From NCBI RefSeq assembly GCF_003952505.1, contig NZ_CP034450.1:5332001-5396000 (forward strand): a DNA stretch of 64,000 nt, read 5' to 3'. Positions within the stretch are counted from its first letter, which is position 1; the number at the start of each line of letters is the position of its first letter. The notes under the pieces were generated by a model. It saw only the letters and a list, made by a program, of their open reading frames with translations, had not been told where the DNA came from and ran no database searches. This document shows positions 18,334 to 27,735 of this stretch, piece after piece. The position numbers were made by a program, and so were the translations under genes. The stretch comes from Mesorhizobium sp. M4B.F.Ca.ET.058.02.1.1. Lineage in GTDB: Bacteria; Pseudomonadota; Alphaproteobacteria; Rhizobiales; Rhizobiaceae.

Positions 18334-18378
18334 CCGATGCAACCTTTCCTTAAAATCGATCCGCCAGGGTTGCATCGG
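18334..18378 (+). repeat. 11-bp perfect inverted repeat upstream of the PAS-GGDEF gene
   Basis: CCGATGCAACC at 18334-18344 is the exact reverse complement of GGTTGCATCGG at 18368-18378, with 23 bases between them including an AT-rich TTTCCTTAAAATCGAT. It ends 31 bases before the chosen start of the diguanylate cyclase gene. It could be a 5'-leader stem or a dyad operator. Confidence 0.55.
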
Positions 18379-18409
18379 CGTGCGATTGCGCATTGGGGTG
18401 GAACACTTT

Positions 18410-20398
18410 GTGACGTGGTGGAATTGGAAAGGCCCGCGGGCCGGCAGATACGCAGCGCTGATCCTGATGGCGGTCGGCCTTGTCGCCGCCGCGGCCTCGA
18501 TCCTGTCGTCGCGCCTTGATCTCGGCGCCGAGACCCTCAAGCTCAGCCTGCAGGTGTCAGACGCCATGATCGCGGCGTCCCTGTTCCTCGCCGCCTTCTT
18601 CATCCGCCAGATCGTCGACGACCGCCGCCAGATCGCCGAAAGCGAGCAGCGCTTCCGCCGCGCCATGGAGGACTCGGCAATCGGCGTCGCCATCGTCGGG
18701 CTCGATGGCCGCATCGTGCAGACCAACCCGGCCTTCGCCGCCATGCTCGATTACAGTCGCGAGGAGATCGAGGCGAAAACCTTTTTCCAGATCACACATC
18801 CCGACGACCTGCAGATCGGCCGGGACACGATGGTGAGCCTGAAGGAAGGCAAGATCGATTCCTTCCATTTCGAGAAGCGATATCTCAGGAAGGATGGGAC
18901 GCCGGTCTGGGCGCAGCTTGCCGGGTCGGTGATCCGCGACGAGGAGAGCGGCCGGCCGCTCTATCTGGTGTCGCAGATCGAGGACATCGACGCCCGCAAG
19001 AAGTCCGAGGCGCGCATCGCGGAGGCCGAAACGCGCTGGAATTTCGCGCTGGCCAGCGCCGGCCAGGGCGTCTGGGATTTCAATCTGCGCAAGGGCGGCA
19101 CCACCTATTCCGCCACCTGGGTGAAGATGCTGGGCTATGCCGATGGCGAGCTGGACGGCGACCCCGATCGCTGGCTGGCGATGATCCATCCGGACGACCG
19201 AGCGATTGTCGACGAGGCCGATCGCGCCCATCTCGCCGGCGAGACGCCGTTCTTCGAGGCCGAGTACCGCATGCGCCACAAGTATGGCCATTGGATCTGG
19301 ATCCTCGACCGCGGCAAGGCTCTCGAGCGTGACGGCGATGGGCGGCTGACCCGGGCCATTGGCAGCCTTACCGATATCACCCAGCGCAAGGAGGCCGAAG
19401 CGCGGCTCATCGTCTCGGCGGCGATGCTGGCCGACGAAAAGGAACGGCTGAGGGTGACGCTGCAGTCGATCGGCGACGCCGTCATCTGCACGGATGCCGC
19501 CAACCGCGTCACCTTCATGAATCCCATCGCCGAAAAGCTGACCGGCGTCGCGGCGGGCGACGGTCTCGGCAAGACGCTCGGTCATGTCTACTGGGCCGTC
19601 GACGAGGAAACGGGACAGCGGATCGGCGTGGCGCGACCCCCGGCCGGCAGCCCTGGCCCGGCGGACCACAACAGCCGCGCGGTGCTGATCCGGCGCGACG
19701 ACACTCGCTGCAGCATCCGGCAGGTCGTGTCGCCGATCATCAACGAGCGAGCCGAGTTCTGCGGGCTGGTCATCGTGTTCCAGGATTTCACCGATGCGCG
19801 CGCCCTGCAGCGCCAACTCGCCCATGCTGCCGCGCATGACGCACTCACCGGCCTTGCCAACCGGTCGAGTTTCATCCACGCCATGGAGGACCTTGCCGAT
19901 CAAAGCGGCAAGACCGGGGCGACGGCGTCCGCCGGAGACGGCGAGCATCAGTTCATGTTCATCGACCTCGACCATTTCAAGCAGGTCAACGACACGGGCG
20001 GCCACGCCGCCGGCGATGCCCTGCTGAAGCAAGTCGCCAATGCCATCCGTGGCGTGCTCGGCCCGGGAGACCTTGTCGCCCGCCTCGGCGGCGACGAATT
20101 CGCGGTCATCCTGAAATCGGGCTCCGCGGCTGGCGCCAGAATCGCGGCGTGTTCCATCATCGACGCGATCCGCGGCCTGAATTTCACCTGGGACGGCCGG
20201 GCGCATTCGATCGGCGCCAGCATCGGGCTGGCCCCGATCCGCGCCGGCTGCGGCGAGGTTGACGAGATCATCGCACGGGCCGACGCGGCCTGCTATGCGG
20301 CCAAGGCGGCCGGACGAGGCTGTGTTTCCACGGCGCCGGACGAGGACGCCGAAGGCGAACAGGCGCAAGCGGCCAAGCCGCTGGCGGCGGCGTCCTGA
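18410..20398 (+). CDS. PAS-PAS-PAS-GGDEF diguanylate cyclase
   Basis: A 662-residue inner-membrane c-di-GMP synthase. Two transmembrane helices (about 14-32 and 50-66) are followed by three PAS domains (about 80-205, 210-335 and 345-475), the first two each ending in the PAC-type IDARKKSEA or ITQRKEAEA. The GGDEF domain starts at HDALTGLANR and has intact GGDEF at 560-564. GPGD stands where the RxxD inhibitory site would be. There is no EAL domain. I chose the GTG at 18410 because GGGGTGG lies 8 bases upstream; GTG 18398 and an earlier start at 18326 are also in frame. It probably senses a small ligand or redox state through its PAS domains. Confidence 0.9.
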   Translation: MTWWNWKGPRAGRYAALILMAVGLVAAAASILSSRLDLGAETLKLSLQVSDAMIAASLFLAAFFIRQIVDDRRQIAESEQRFRRAMEDSAIGVAIVGLDGRIVQTNPAFAAMLDYSREEIEAKTFFQITHPDDLQIGRDTMVSLKEGKIDSFHFEKRYLRKDGTPVWAQLAGSVIRDEESGRPLYLVSQIEDIDARKKSEARIAEAETRWNFALASAGQGVWDFNLRKGGTTYSATWVKMLGYADGELDGDPDRWLAMIHPDDRAIVDEADRAHLAGETPFFEAEYRMRHKYGHWIWILDRGKALERDGDGRLTRAIGSLTDITQRKEAEARLIVSAAMLADEKERLRVTLQSIGDAVICTDAANRVTFMNPIAEKLTGVAAGDGLGKTLGHVYWAVDEETGQRIGVARPPAGSPGPADHNSRAVLIRRDDTRCSIRQVVSPIINERAEFCGLVIVFQDFTDARALQRQLAHAAAHDALTGLANRSSFIHAMEDLADQSGKTGATASAGDGEHQFMFIDLDHFKQVNDTGGHAAGDALLKQVANAIRGVLGPGDLVARLGGDEFAVILKSGSAAGARIAACSIIDAIRGLNFTWDGRAHSIGASIGLAPIRAGCGEVDEIIARADAACYAAKAAGRGCVSTAPDEDAEGEQAQAAKPLAAAS

Positions 20399-20407
20399 AA
20401 GCCGGGA

Positions 20408-21286
20408 TCAGCGCGTCGGAACCGGATGCTCGCCGCGGTAGTCGTAGAAGCCGCGGCCGGTCTTGCGGCCGAGCCAGCCGGCCTCGACATATTTCACCAG
20501 CAGTGGGCAAGGGCGGTATTTCGAATCCGACAGGCCCTCATGCAGCACCTGCATGATCGACAGGCACGTATCCAGGCCGATGAAGTCCGCCAGCTGCAGC
20601 GGTCCCATCGGGTGGTTGGCGCCGAGCTTCATGGCGGTGTCGATCGCATCGACCGTGCCGACGCCCTCATAGAGCGTGTAGATTGCCTCGTTGATCATCG
20701 GCAACAGGATGCGATTGACGATGAAGGCGGGGAAATCCTCGGAGACGGTGATCGTCTTGTCGAGGTGCCTCACATAGGTCTTGGCGGCCTCGAAGGTTTG
20801 GTCCTCGGTGGCGATGCCGCGCACCAGCTCGACCAGCTTCATCACCGGAACCGGGTTCATGAAATGTATGCCGATGAACCGCTCTGGCCGATCGGTCTGC
20901 GCCGCAAGCCGTGTGATCGAGATCGACGAGGTGTTGGTTGCCAGGATCGCCTCGGGGTTTAACTGCGGGCAGAGCTGGGCATAAATCTTGCGCTTGACCG
21001 TCTCGTCCTCGGTGGCCGCCTCGATCACCAGATCGGCGCCGGCGAGATCGGCCATCGCGGACGCAGCCGAAATGCGTCCCATCGCCTCGTTGCGGGCCTT
21101 CTCCTCCAGTTTGCCGGAGCCCACCTGGCGCGCCATGTTGCCGCTGATCGTGGCGATGCCCTTCTCGATGCGCTCGGGCGAAATGTCGTAGATGAGCACC
21201 TTGTAGCCGGAAAGCGCAGAGACATGGGCGATGCCGCCGCCCATCTGGCCCGCGCCCACGATGCCGATCGTCTCGATCTTGCTCAT
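20408..21286 (-). CDS. hbdA: 3-Hydroxybutyryl-CoA dehydrogenase
   Basis: A 292-residue NAD(P)-dependent enzyme interconverting acetoacetyl-CoA and 3-hydroxybutyryl-CoA. The Rossmann motif GAGQMG is at 11-16, and the catalytic histidine lies in [13 protein letters not shown]. The C-terminal 3HCDH domain carries PRxxNR-like [12 protein letters not shown]. The start at 21286 fits the family; the in-frame upstream start at 21337 does not. It lies downstream of etfA but beyond an etfA terminator, so it may have its own promoter. The role is probably fatty-acid or poly-hydroxybutyrate metabolism. Confidence 0.93.
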   Translation of the reverse strand: MSKIETIGIVGAGQMGGGIAHVSALSGYKVLIYDISPERIEKGIATISGNMARQVGSGKLEEKARNEAMGRISAASAMADLAGADLVIEAATEDETVKRKIYAQLCPQLNPEAILATNTSSISITRLAAQTDRPERFIGIHFMNPVPVMKLVELVRGIATEDQTFEAAKTYVRHLDKTITVSEDFPAFIVNRILLPMINEAIYTLYEGVGTVDAIDTAMKLGANHPMGPLQLADFIGLDTCLSIMQVLHEGLSDSKYRPCPLLVKYVEAGWLGRKTGRGFYDYRGEHPVPTR

Positions 21287-21340
21287 TACACCGATCCCGT
21301 CGAAAAGGCCTTGGTGGCCGCTTTTTGTGCGGTGCAAACT

Positions 21341-21372
21341 AAAAGGGCGGGGCGACTTCGTCTACCCCGCCC
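21341..21372 (-). terminator. Intrinsic terminator after etfBA
   Basis: Read on the minus strand: GGGCGGGG, a 12-base loop, CCCCGCCC, then TTTT (21344-21341). Perfect 8-bp GC stem, about 30 bases beyond the etfA stop. It should end the etf transcript before hbdA. Confidence 0.8.
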
Positions 21373-21403
21373 TTCACAATTTAATACGCTTCGGCAGAGA
21401 GCG

Positions 21404-22333
21404 TCAAAGCGCCTTTTGCAGTTCCGGCAGGATGACGAAGAGATCGCCGACGAGGCCGTAGTCGGCGACCTGGAAGATCGGCGCCTCCTCGTCCTTGTTG
21501 ATGGCGACGATGACTTTGGAATCCTTCATGCCGGCGAGGTGCTGGATGGCACCGGAAATACCGACGGCGATGTAGAGATCAGGGGCGACCACCTTGCCGG
21601 TCTGGCCGACCTGCCAGTCGTTCGGCGCATAGCCGGCATCGACCGCGGCGCGTGAAGCGCCGACGGCGGCGCCGAGCTTGTCGGCGACGGGCAGGATGAC
21701 CTCCTGGAACTTCTCCGAGGAGCCGAGCGCGCGGCCGCCGGAAATGATGATCTTGGCCGAGGTCAGCTCCGGACGGTCGGTCTCGGAGAGCTTGTTCTCG
21801 ACGAAGGAGGAGAGACCGGGATTAGCCGCGGCGCTAACCGTCTCGACGGCGGCCGAGCCGCCCTCGGGTGCTCCTTGGAAGGAAGCGGTGCGCACCGTGA
21901 TCACCTTCTTGGCGTCGGTAGCCTGCACGGTCTGGATGGCGTTGCCGGCATAGATCGGACGCTTGAAGGTGTCGGGCGAGACCACCTCGATGATCTCGGA
22001 CACCTGCGCGACGTCGAGCAGGGCAGCCACGCGAGGCGCGACGTTCTTGCCCGTCGAGGTGGCCGGAGCGATAATGGTATCGTAGGCGCCAGCCAGCGAC
22101 ACAACCAGTGCCGCGGTCGGCTCGGCGAGGCGCTCAGCAAGCTCGTCGGCCTCGGCGAGCAGCACCTTGTTCACGCCCTTCAGCTTCGAAGCGGCGTCCG
22201 CCGCGCCCTTGGCGCCCTTGCCGGCCACCAGCACATGCACGTCCGAACCGATCTGAAGCGCCGCCGACAGCGCCTTGGCGGTCTGGTCGGAAAGGGTTGC
22301 GTTGTCGTGTTCGGCGATGAGGAGAATAGCCAT
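21404..22333 (-). CDS. etfA: Electron transfer flavoprotein, alpha subunit
   Basis: A 309-residue subunit carrying the FAD site. The C-terminal FAD domain shows [12 protein letters not shown], the [20 protein letters not shown] signature and the [10 protein letters not shown] loop. It accepts electrons from acyl-CoA and other dehydrogenases and passes them to ETF:ubiquinone oxidoreductase. It follows etfB by 23 bases, in the usual order etfB-etfA. Confidence 0.97.
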   Translation of the reverse strand: MAILLIAEHDNATLSDQTAKALSAALQIGSDVHVLVAGKGAKGAADAASKLKGVNKVLLAEADELAERLAEPTAALVVSLAGAYDTIIAPATSTGKNVAPRVAALLDVAQVSEIIEVVSPDTFKRPIYAGNAIQTVQATDAKKVITVRTASFQGAPEGGSAAVETVSAAANPGLSSFVENKLSETDRPELTSAKIIISGGRALGSSEKFQEVILPVADKLGAAVGASRAAVDAGYAPNDWQVGQTGKVVAPDLYIAVGISGAIQHLAGMKDSKVIVAINKDEEAPIFQVADYGLVGDLFVILPELQKAL

Positions 22334-22356
22334 TTTCGTGTTCCTTTCCCGATCGC

Positions 22357-23106
22357 TTACAGCACGCCGGCTTCGTTCTTGAGCTTCTCGACCAGCTCGG
22401 CGACGCTCTTGACCTTTACGCCCGCCTTGCGGCCGCCCGGCTCCTCGGTCTTGATCACCTTGAGGCGCGGCTTGACGTCGGCGCCGTAGTCGGCTGGGCT
22501 TTTCTCGTCCAGCGGCTTCTTCTTGGCCTTCATGATGTTGGGCAGCGAGGCGTAGCGCGGCTGGTTGAGGCGAAGGTCGGCGGTGACGATCGCCGGCATC
22601 TTCAGCTCCACCGTCTGCAGGCCGCCATCGACCTCGCGCGTCACCTTGGCATGATCGCCGGCGAGTTCCACCTTGGAGGCGAAGGTGCCCTGAGCCCAGC
22701 CCAGCAGCGCCGCCAGCATCTGGCCGGTCTGGTTGCTGTCATCGTCGATCGCCTGCTTGCCGAGGATGACAAGGCCGGGCTGCTCGGCCTCGACCACGCC
22801 CTTCAGCACCTTGGCGACGCCGAGCGGCTCGGTCTGCTCGTCGGTCTTGACCAGGATAGCGCGGTCGGCACCCATGGCGAGCGCGGTGCGCAGCGTTTCC
22901 TGCGCCTGCTGCGGGCCGATCGAGACGACGATGATCTCTTCCGCCTTGCCGGCTTCCTTCAGCCGGATCGCTTCCTCCACCGCGATCTCGTCGAACGGGT
23001 TCATTGCCATCTTGACGTTGGCGAGCTCGACCGCCGAACCGTCCGACTTGACCCGCACCTTAACATTGGCATCCACAACCCGCTTCACGGGCACAAGGAT
23101 CTTCAT
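22357..23106 (-). CDS. etfB: Electron transfer flavoprotein, beta subunit
   Basis: A 249-residue partner of EtfA that holds AMP. It begins [20 protein letters not shown] and contains the family segment [18 protein letters not shown], the recognition-loop region ADRAILV, and [15 protein letters not shown]. Length and motifs are normal. It is 172 bases from the rhomboid gene, on the same strand. Confidence 0.97.
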   Translation of the reverse strand: MKILVPVKRVVDANVKVRVKSDGSAVELANVKMAMNPFDEIAVEEAIRLKEAGKAEEIIVVSIGPQQAQETLRTALAMGADRAILVKTDEQTEPLGVAKVLKGVVEAEQPGLVILGKQAIDDDSNQTGQMLAALLGWAQGTFASKVELAGDHAKVTREVDGGLQTVELKMPAIVTADLRLNQPRYASLPNIMKAKKKPLDEKSPADYGADVKPRLKVIKTEEPGGRKAGVKVKSVAELVEKLKNEAGVL

Positions 23107-23278
23107 TTTCCTGTCACCTCTTTCAAGATTTTGGGCGCGCTATAGCAGCGCGCGCCGGGTCAGAGTTGTCGAAAGCCGACATTCCAGACGGAATTCTGGA
23201 CTTCATCCGCCGTTGCGGTGGCGTTTCCGTAGTGGCGGGAATCGGGCTCGTCAATATCCGCGACGCACTCAAATCGGT

Positions 23279-24088
23279 TCAGTCCTGGCTTGAAGCGGCT
23301 CCTCGACCCCACTGTGGCGCGGGCTGCGCTGCAGCTGGAGCGCTGGCGGCTGGTTCGGCCGGGACGCGCGCCTGCTCGACGTCTGGCGCAGGTTCGGGTT
23401 CCCCGTCCGCGCCGGCCAGCAGCGGCACGCCGCGGTTGCGCAGGACGAGCACCAGGACGGAGCCGGCGATGATGCCGCCGATGTGGCAGGCCCAGGAGAC
23501 CTGGTCCTCGCCGCCGGCGGCGAACATGACGATCTGGAAGACGATCCACAGGATCAGCGGGATGAAGGCGGGGATGCGCAAGGGAATGCGGGCGAAGGCG
23601 AGCACCCAGACCTTCACCCTTGGGTAGAGGATCAGATAGGCGGCGACGACGCCGGCAATGGCGCCGGAGGCGCCGATCAGCGGCACCTGCGAATCCCAGG
23701 CCACCAACCCCTGGAAGAAGGCGCCGGCAATGGCGCAGGCGAGGTAGAAGATCAAATAGCGGATATGACCGAGGGCATCCTCGACATTGTCGCCGAACAC
23801 CCACAGGAACAGCATGTTGCCGCCGAGGTGGAAAATGTCGGCGTGCAGGAAGGAATAGGTCAGGTAGCTCAGGCTCTCCGGGATGACGACGAATTCGGGC
23901 GAAAGCTCGACCTTGTCGTGGACGACGGAGGGGATGAAGCCGAGGCCGAGCACCGCCGCGTTGGTGAAATCCTCGCCGCCGAGCGTGGTGGCGAAATAGA
24001 CGAGGACGTTGGCGACGATCAGGCCGATCGTCACATATTGCAGGTGGATGTGACGCAGTCTGTTGGTGTCGTATAGCGGGATGAACAT
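23279..24088 (-). CDS. Rhomboid family intramembrane serine protease
   Basis: A 269-residue protein with about six helices. The catalytic dyad is visible: S141 in GASGAIAG and H202 in ACHIGGIIAG. HADIFHLGGN (82-91) supplies the conserved H and N of helix 2. The last 50 residues are an Ala/Pro-rich cytoplasmic tail. Rhomboids cut transmembrane substrates; the substrate here is unknown. The start at 24088 (MFIPLYDTN) is the standard rhizobial start. The 172 bases between it and etfB hold no gene; a small TCCAGA-TCTGGA inverted repeat lies near 23187-23204. Confidence 0.92.
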   Translation of the reverse strand: MFIPLYDTNRLRHIHLQYVTIGLIVANVLVYFATTLGGEDFTNAAVLGLGFIPSVVHDKVELSPEFVVIPESLSYLTYSFLHADIFHLGGNMLFLWVFGDNVEDALGHIRYLIFYLACAIAGAFFQGLVAWDSQVPLIGASGAIAGVVAAYLILYPRVKVWVLAFARIPLRIPAFIPLILWIVFQIVMFAAGGEDQVSWACHIGGIIAGSVLVLVLRNRGVPLLAGADGEPEPAPDVEQARVPAEPAASAPAAAQPAPQWGRGAASSQD

Positions 24089-24119
24089 GAGACCCTGGCC
24101 CTTCCGCTTCCACGTGGAG

Positions 24120-24701
24120 TCAGCGGTTCTTGCCGGGAACCCATAACACGTCGGCCTTTCCATTGTCATTGACCGCACGGGCGGCGACGAACAGAAAGTC
24201 GGAGACGCGGTTGATGTACTTGATCGCCTCGCGGTTGACCGGCTCGCCGGGGTCCTGCGCCAGCGCCACCATGATCCGCTCGGCCCGCCGCGCCACCGTG
24301 CGGGCAAGGTGAAGTGCGGCCGCCGCCGGCGTGCCGCCGTTCAGCACGAAGGATTTGAGCGGCTGCAGTTCCTTGTTGAGGAGGTCGATATCCTTCTCGA
24401 CGCGATCGGTCTGCGAGGCGACGATACGCAACGGCTCATAGCTGAGCGGCTTGCCGTCATCCGGCACGGCGAGATCGGCGCCGAGATCGAAAAGGTCGTT
24501 CTGGATGCGGGACAGCATGGCGTCGATCGAGGGATGGCTGTCAACGGTGTGGATGCGGGCCATGCCGATGCAGGCATTGGCCTCGTCGACCGTGCCGTAG
24601 GCGTCGATGCGCAGGTCGGATTTCAGCCGCCGCTCGCCGGTGCCGAGGCCGGTGGTGCCGTCGTCGCCGGTGCGGGTATAAATCTTGTTGAGCTTGACCA
24701 C
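24120..24701 (-). CDS. cobO: Cob(I)alamin adenosyltransferase, PduO type
   Basis: A 193-residue ATP:corrinoid adenosyltransferase that makes adenosylcobalamin from cob(I)alamin. The amino end shows the ATP-binding YTRTGDDGTTGLGTG, and the C-terminal half has the family segments ARTVARRAER and INRVSDFLFVAAR. PduO-type enzymes are unrelated in sequence to CobA/CobO proper, so the symbol indicates function, not homology. It sits 31 bases upstream of the rhomboid gene and 15 bases after the twin-TM gene. Confidence 0.93.
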   Translation of the reverse strand: MVKLNKIYTRTGDDGTTGLGTGERRLKSDLRIDAYGTVDEANACIGMARIHTVDSHPSIDAMLSRIQNDLFDLGADLAVPDDGKPLSYEPLRIVASQTDRVEKDIDLLNKELQPLKSFVLNGGTPAAAALHLARTVARRAERIMVALAQDPGEPVNREAIKYINRVSDFLFVAARAVNDNGKADVLWVPGKNR

Positions 24702-24716
24702 GCGCCGCCTCTCCGG

Positions 24717-24908
24717 TCACTTGCGGGTGAAATACACCGCCAGCATGATCAGCACCAAGGCGATGAACTGCAACAGCACGCGCGCCTGCATCAGCTTGTT
24801 GGAGGTCATGCTGGAGCCGCCGCGCAGCATGTTGATCAGACCACGGATCAGGACGAACACCACGGCGAGCATGACGAGGACGGCGAGGATATTGAAGACG
24901 GTTGCCAT
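24717..24908 (-). CDS. Small twin-transmembrane protein (HIG1-like)
   Basis: A 63-residue protein with two helices, roughly 5-25 and 43-60, joined by a polar loop (RGGSSMTSNKLMQARV). This matches the bacterial HIG_1_N/twin transmembrane family. The LMQARVLLQ segment resembles the QxRxxxQ-type core of HIG1 proteins, which in mitochondria associate with respiratory complexes. Its bacterial job is not established. It lies between the SDR and adenosyltransferase genes. Confidence 0.83.
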   Translation of the reverse strand: MATVFNILAVLVMLAVVFVLIRGLINMLRGGSSMTSNKLMQARVLLQFIALVLIMLAVYFTRK

Positions 24909-24931
24909 AGTCTTTTTCCAATCAGTTCCGT

Positions 24932-25765
24932 TCAGGCGCGTTTGGAGAGCAGGCGGTAGAGCAACGATGCCGGCAGGATGCGTTTGAGGATCACGCCGAT
25001 CCTGGCCGGCACTGTTACCACATAGTGTGGGCGTGGGCGCCGCGACAGAAGCGCATGGCGCAACGCGGTGTGGACCACCTCCGGTCCGGGCTTCAGCCGC
25101 GAGGTGCTGCCGCCGGCTCGCAGCCGCGCCAGTTGCGCCTCGTAGTCAGCGCGGTGGACGGAATGCTCATGATCGATGTTCTTCAGGAACCAGAACAGCC
25201 CGTTCGAGGCGATCTTCGACGTCACCGGCCCCGGCTCGATCAGCGAGACATGGATGCCGCTGCCCAGAAGCTCCTGATGCAGGCACAGCATCAGCCCTTC
25301 CAGCGCGTGCTTGGAGGCCGAGTAGGCGCCGCGAAAGCGGACCGGCGTCAGCCCGAGGATGGAGGAACAGTGGACGAGCCGGCCATGGCCCTGGCGGCGC
25401 ATCACCGGCACGATGCGGCGGGTGAGATCGTGCCAGCCGAAGAGATTGACCTCGAACTGCTCTTTGAGCGCCGAAACCGGCAGGTCCTCGACGGCCCCGG
25501 GCTGCGCATGGGCGCCGTTGTTGAACAGCGCGTCGAGCCGTCCGCCTGTGCGCTCCAGCACCGAGGCGACCAGCGCCTCGATCGAGGCGGGCTCGCGATA
25601 GTCGAGATAGAAGGTCTCGATGCCGTCGGCCTCGAGCGCCGCGATGTCGGCCGGCTTGCGCGCCGTCGCGAACACCCGCCAGCCTTCCGCCTTCAGCGCC
25701 CGGGCGCAATGGGCGCCAATCCCGGAAGAGGCACCGGTAACGATGATGGTGCGCGGCGCGTTCAC
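24932..25765 (-). CDS. SDR family oxidoreductase
   Basis: A 277-residue classical short-chain dehydrogenase. The NAD(P)-binding TGASSGIG is at 10-17. NNGAHAQ replaces the usual NNAG core. The catalytic serine is in SSILG and the YxxxK pair in YSASKHALE. A hydrophobic/basic C-terminal tail (LPASLLYRLLSKRA) suggests membrane association. The substrate cannot be read. It leads the minus-strand run that continues to etfA and is divergent from the YihY gene. Confidence 0.88.
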   Translation of the reverse strand: MNAPRTIIVTGASSGIGAHCARALKAEGWRVFATARKPADIAALEADGIETFYLDYREPASIEALVASVLERTGGRLDALFNNGAHAQPGAVEDLPVSALKEQFEVNLFGWHDLTRRIVPVMRRQGHGRLVHCSSILGLTPVRFRGAYSASKHALEGLMLCLHQELLGSGIHVSLIEPGPVTSKIASNGLFWFLKNIDHEHSVHRADYEAQLARLRAGGSTSRLKPGPEVVHTALRHALLSRRPRPHYVVTVPARIGVILKRILPASLLYRLLSKRA

Positions 25766-25848
25766 GGCGGAGTTTGACCTAGGGTTGCCATTTGCCGCAT
25801 TCCCTTCCCATATTCGCGGCGTCGAGACAATCGAAGGGAACGCGGTAC

Positions 25849-26700
25849 GTGTTGCGGAAGATCGTCGCCCTGCGCCGCGTGCTCTATGACGCGATCGGTC
25901 ACTTCAACACCGATGACGGCTGGGCGATGGCCAGCCATCTGGCGATCACCTCGCTGATGGCGCTGTTCCCGTTCCTGATCTTCGCGACGACGCTGGCGAG
26001 CTTCCTCGGCGCGCAGGCCTTCGCCGACACCGCCGTGCATCTGGTCTTCGACACCTGGCCGGAGCAGATCGCCAAGCCGATCGCGCGCGAGGTGCTGAAC
26101 GTGCTCACCGTCAGGCGCACCGACCTGTTGACCTACGGCGTGCTGCTCGCCGCCTACTTCGCCTCGAACGGCATCGAGGCGCTGCGCACCTCGCTCAACC
26201 GCGCCTATCGGGTGTCGGAAACGCGCGGCATCATCTATCGCCGCGTCCAGAGCATCATCTTCGTGCTGATCGCCACGGCCTGTTTCCTGGCGATCAGCGT
26301 GCTCCTGGTGTTCGCTCCGCTCTTGGCGCGGTTGGCGGAGGCCCATCTCGAATGGATCAGGCCCTATATGGGCACGATCACCCTATGGCGCTACATCATC
26401 GCCTCGACGGTCATCGTCATCGGCCTGTTCGCGGTGCACTTCTGGCTGCCGGCAGGCAAGCGCCGCTTGCTGTCGATCGTGCCGGGCATCATCTTCACGC
26501 TGGCGGCCTGGCTGGCCGGCTCGACCATCTTTGCCACCTATCTCGACCATTTCTCGTCCTATGTGACGACCTATGCCGGCCTCGCCTCGATTATGATCGC
26601 GGTCGTCTTCCTCTACATCGTGTCGGCGATCTTTATCCTTGGCGGCGAGCTCAATGCCGCAATCAGCCGCTATCTCGAGGCGCGCGCCCGCATCGGTTGA
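25849..26700 (+). CDS. YihY/virulence factor BrkB family membrane protein
   Basis: A 283-residue inner-membrane protein with about six helices, of the YihY/UPF0761 family. The amino-terminal HFNTDDGWAMASHLAITSLM and the C-terminal VFLYIVSAIFILGGELNA are typical. The biochemical role of the family is unsettled, despite the older name ribonuclease BN. I chose the GTG start at 25849 (VLRKIVALRR) because AGGGA lies 9 bases upstream; an in-frame ATG at 25792 would extend into the promoter region. Its last 31 bases overlap the convergent EamA gene. Confidence 0.85.
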   Translation: MLRKIVALRRVLYDAIGHFNTDDGWAMASHLAITSLMALFPFLIFATTLASFLGAQAFADTAVHLVFDTWPEQIAKPIAREVLNVLTVRRTDLLTYGVLLAAYFASNGIEALRTSLNRAYRVSETRGIIYRRVQSIIFVLIATACFLAISVLLVFAPLLARLAEAHLEWIRPYMGTITLWRYIIASTVIVIGLFAVHFWLPAGKRRLLSIVPGIIFTLAAWLAGSTIFATYLDHFSSYVTTYAGLASIMIAVVFLYIVSAIFILGGELNAAISRYLEARARIG

Positions 26701-27581
26701 GACCGTCCGGGGCTGGCCGGCCGCGCGGTCGCCAGCCCGACGCCGAGCGTGGCGATCGCCATGCCGACGATCTGCAGGAGGTTGAGATGCTCGCCGAACA
26801 GCGCCCACGCGATGACCGCGGTGACCGCCGGTACGAGGTAAAACAGCGAGGCGACCTTCGACATCTCGCCGTCGCGGATCATCACCATCAGCAGGAAGAT
26901 GGCGCCGATCGACAGTACCAGCACCAGCCAGGCCAAGGCGAAGATCAACTCGCCATTGATGGTGACGGTGCGCGTCTCGAAGGCGAGCGAGGCGAGCACC
27001 ATCAGCGCGGCGCCGCCGACATATTGCCACATCGTCGCGGTCACCAGGTCGCCGCCGGAGGCGAAGCGTTTCTGCCAGACGGTGCCGGCGCTCATGGCCA
27101 GCACCGAGACCAACGAAGCGGTCAGCGTCGCAGCGGTGACGCCGCCGCCAACGGCTCCAAGCTTCGGCCACAGCACGATGACGACGCCGACCAACCCGAC
27201 GGCGAGGCCGATCCAATGGCGTGGCAGGATCGCCTCGCCGAGGAACTTGCCGGCAAGCACCGCCGTGATCAGTGGCTGCAGGCCGACGATCAGCGCCGAG
27301 AAGCCGGCGGGCATCCCCCTGTGGATCGCCCAGAACACGGCGCCGAGATAGACGCCATGCATCAGCAGGCCGGCAACCGCGGCGTGGCAGGCCTCCGCGC
27401 GGGAGGCTTTCCTGGAGCCGAGCACGGTCGTGAGAACGGCGAGCAGGATGGCGGCCAGGACGAAGCGCGCGGCCAGGAAGGTGAAAGGCTCTGCCCAGGG
27501 CATGGCATAGCGCGCGCCAATGAAGCCGGTCGCCCACAGGACGACGAAAGAGGCGGGGATGAACCGCTTGATGCTGTGCAT
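26670..27581 (-). CDS. EamA/DMT family transporter
   Basis: A 303-residue inner-membrane protein with ten helices made of two EamA repeats (roughly 8-140 and 150-290), each of the drug/metabolite transporter superfamily. The segments FVVLWATGFIGARYAM and ALFGEHLNLLQIVGMA are typical. The substrate is unknown; family members export amino acids or other metabolites. It overlaps the end of the YihY gene by 31 bases, tail to tail. Confidence 0.88.
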   Translation of the reverse strand: MHSIKRFIPASFVVLWATGFIGARYAMPWAEPFTFLAARFVLAAILLAVLTTVLGSRKASRAEACHAAVAGLLMHGVYLGAVFWAIHRGMPAGFSALIVGLQPLITAVLAGKFLGEAILPRHWIGLAVGLVGVVIVLWPKLGAVGGGVTAATLTASLVSVLAMSAGTVWQKRFASGGDLVTATMWQYVGGAALMVLASLAFETRTVTINGELIFALAWLVLVLSIGAIFLLMVMIRDGEMSKVASLFYLVPAVTAVIAWALFGEHLNLLQIVGMAIATLGVGLATARPASPGRSQPMRARASR

Positions 27582-27735
27582 GTCCGGGGGCCTGTCGCTT
27601 GGGTGAAGAGGTAACTAGCGCGATTGCTCTAATGCCGTTCAATCCGGCAATCAAAACGAAACGATTGATCCATAAGCTCACTCGAATTCAACACAGGGCG
27701 CCACGACAGCCGATAGCTGCCGTTGGATCAGGGGC

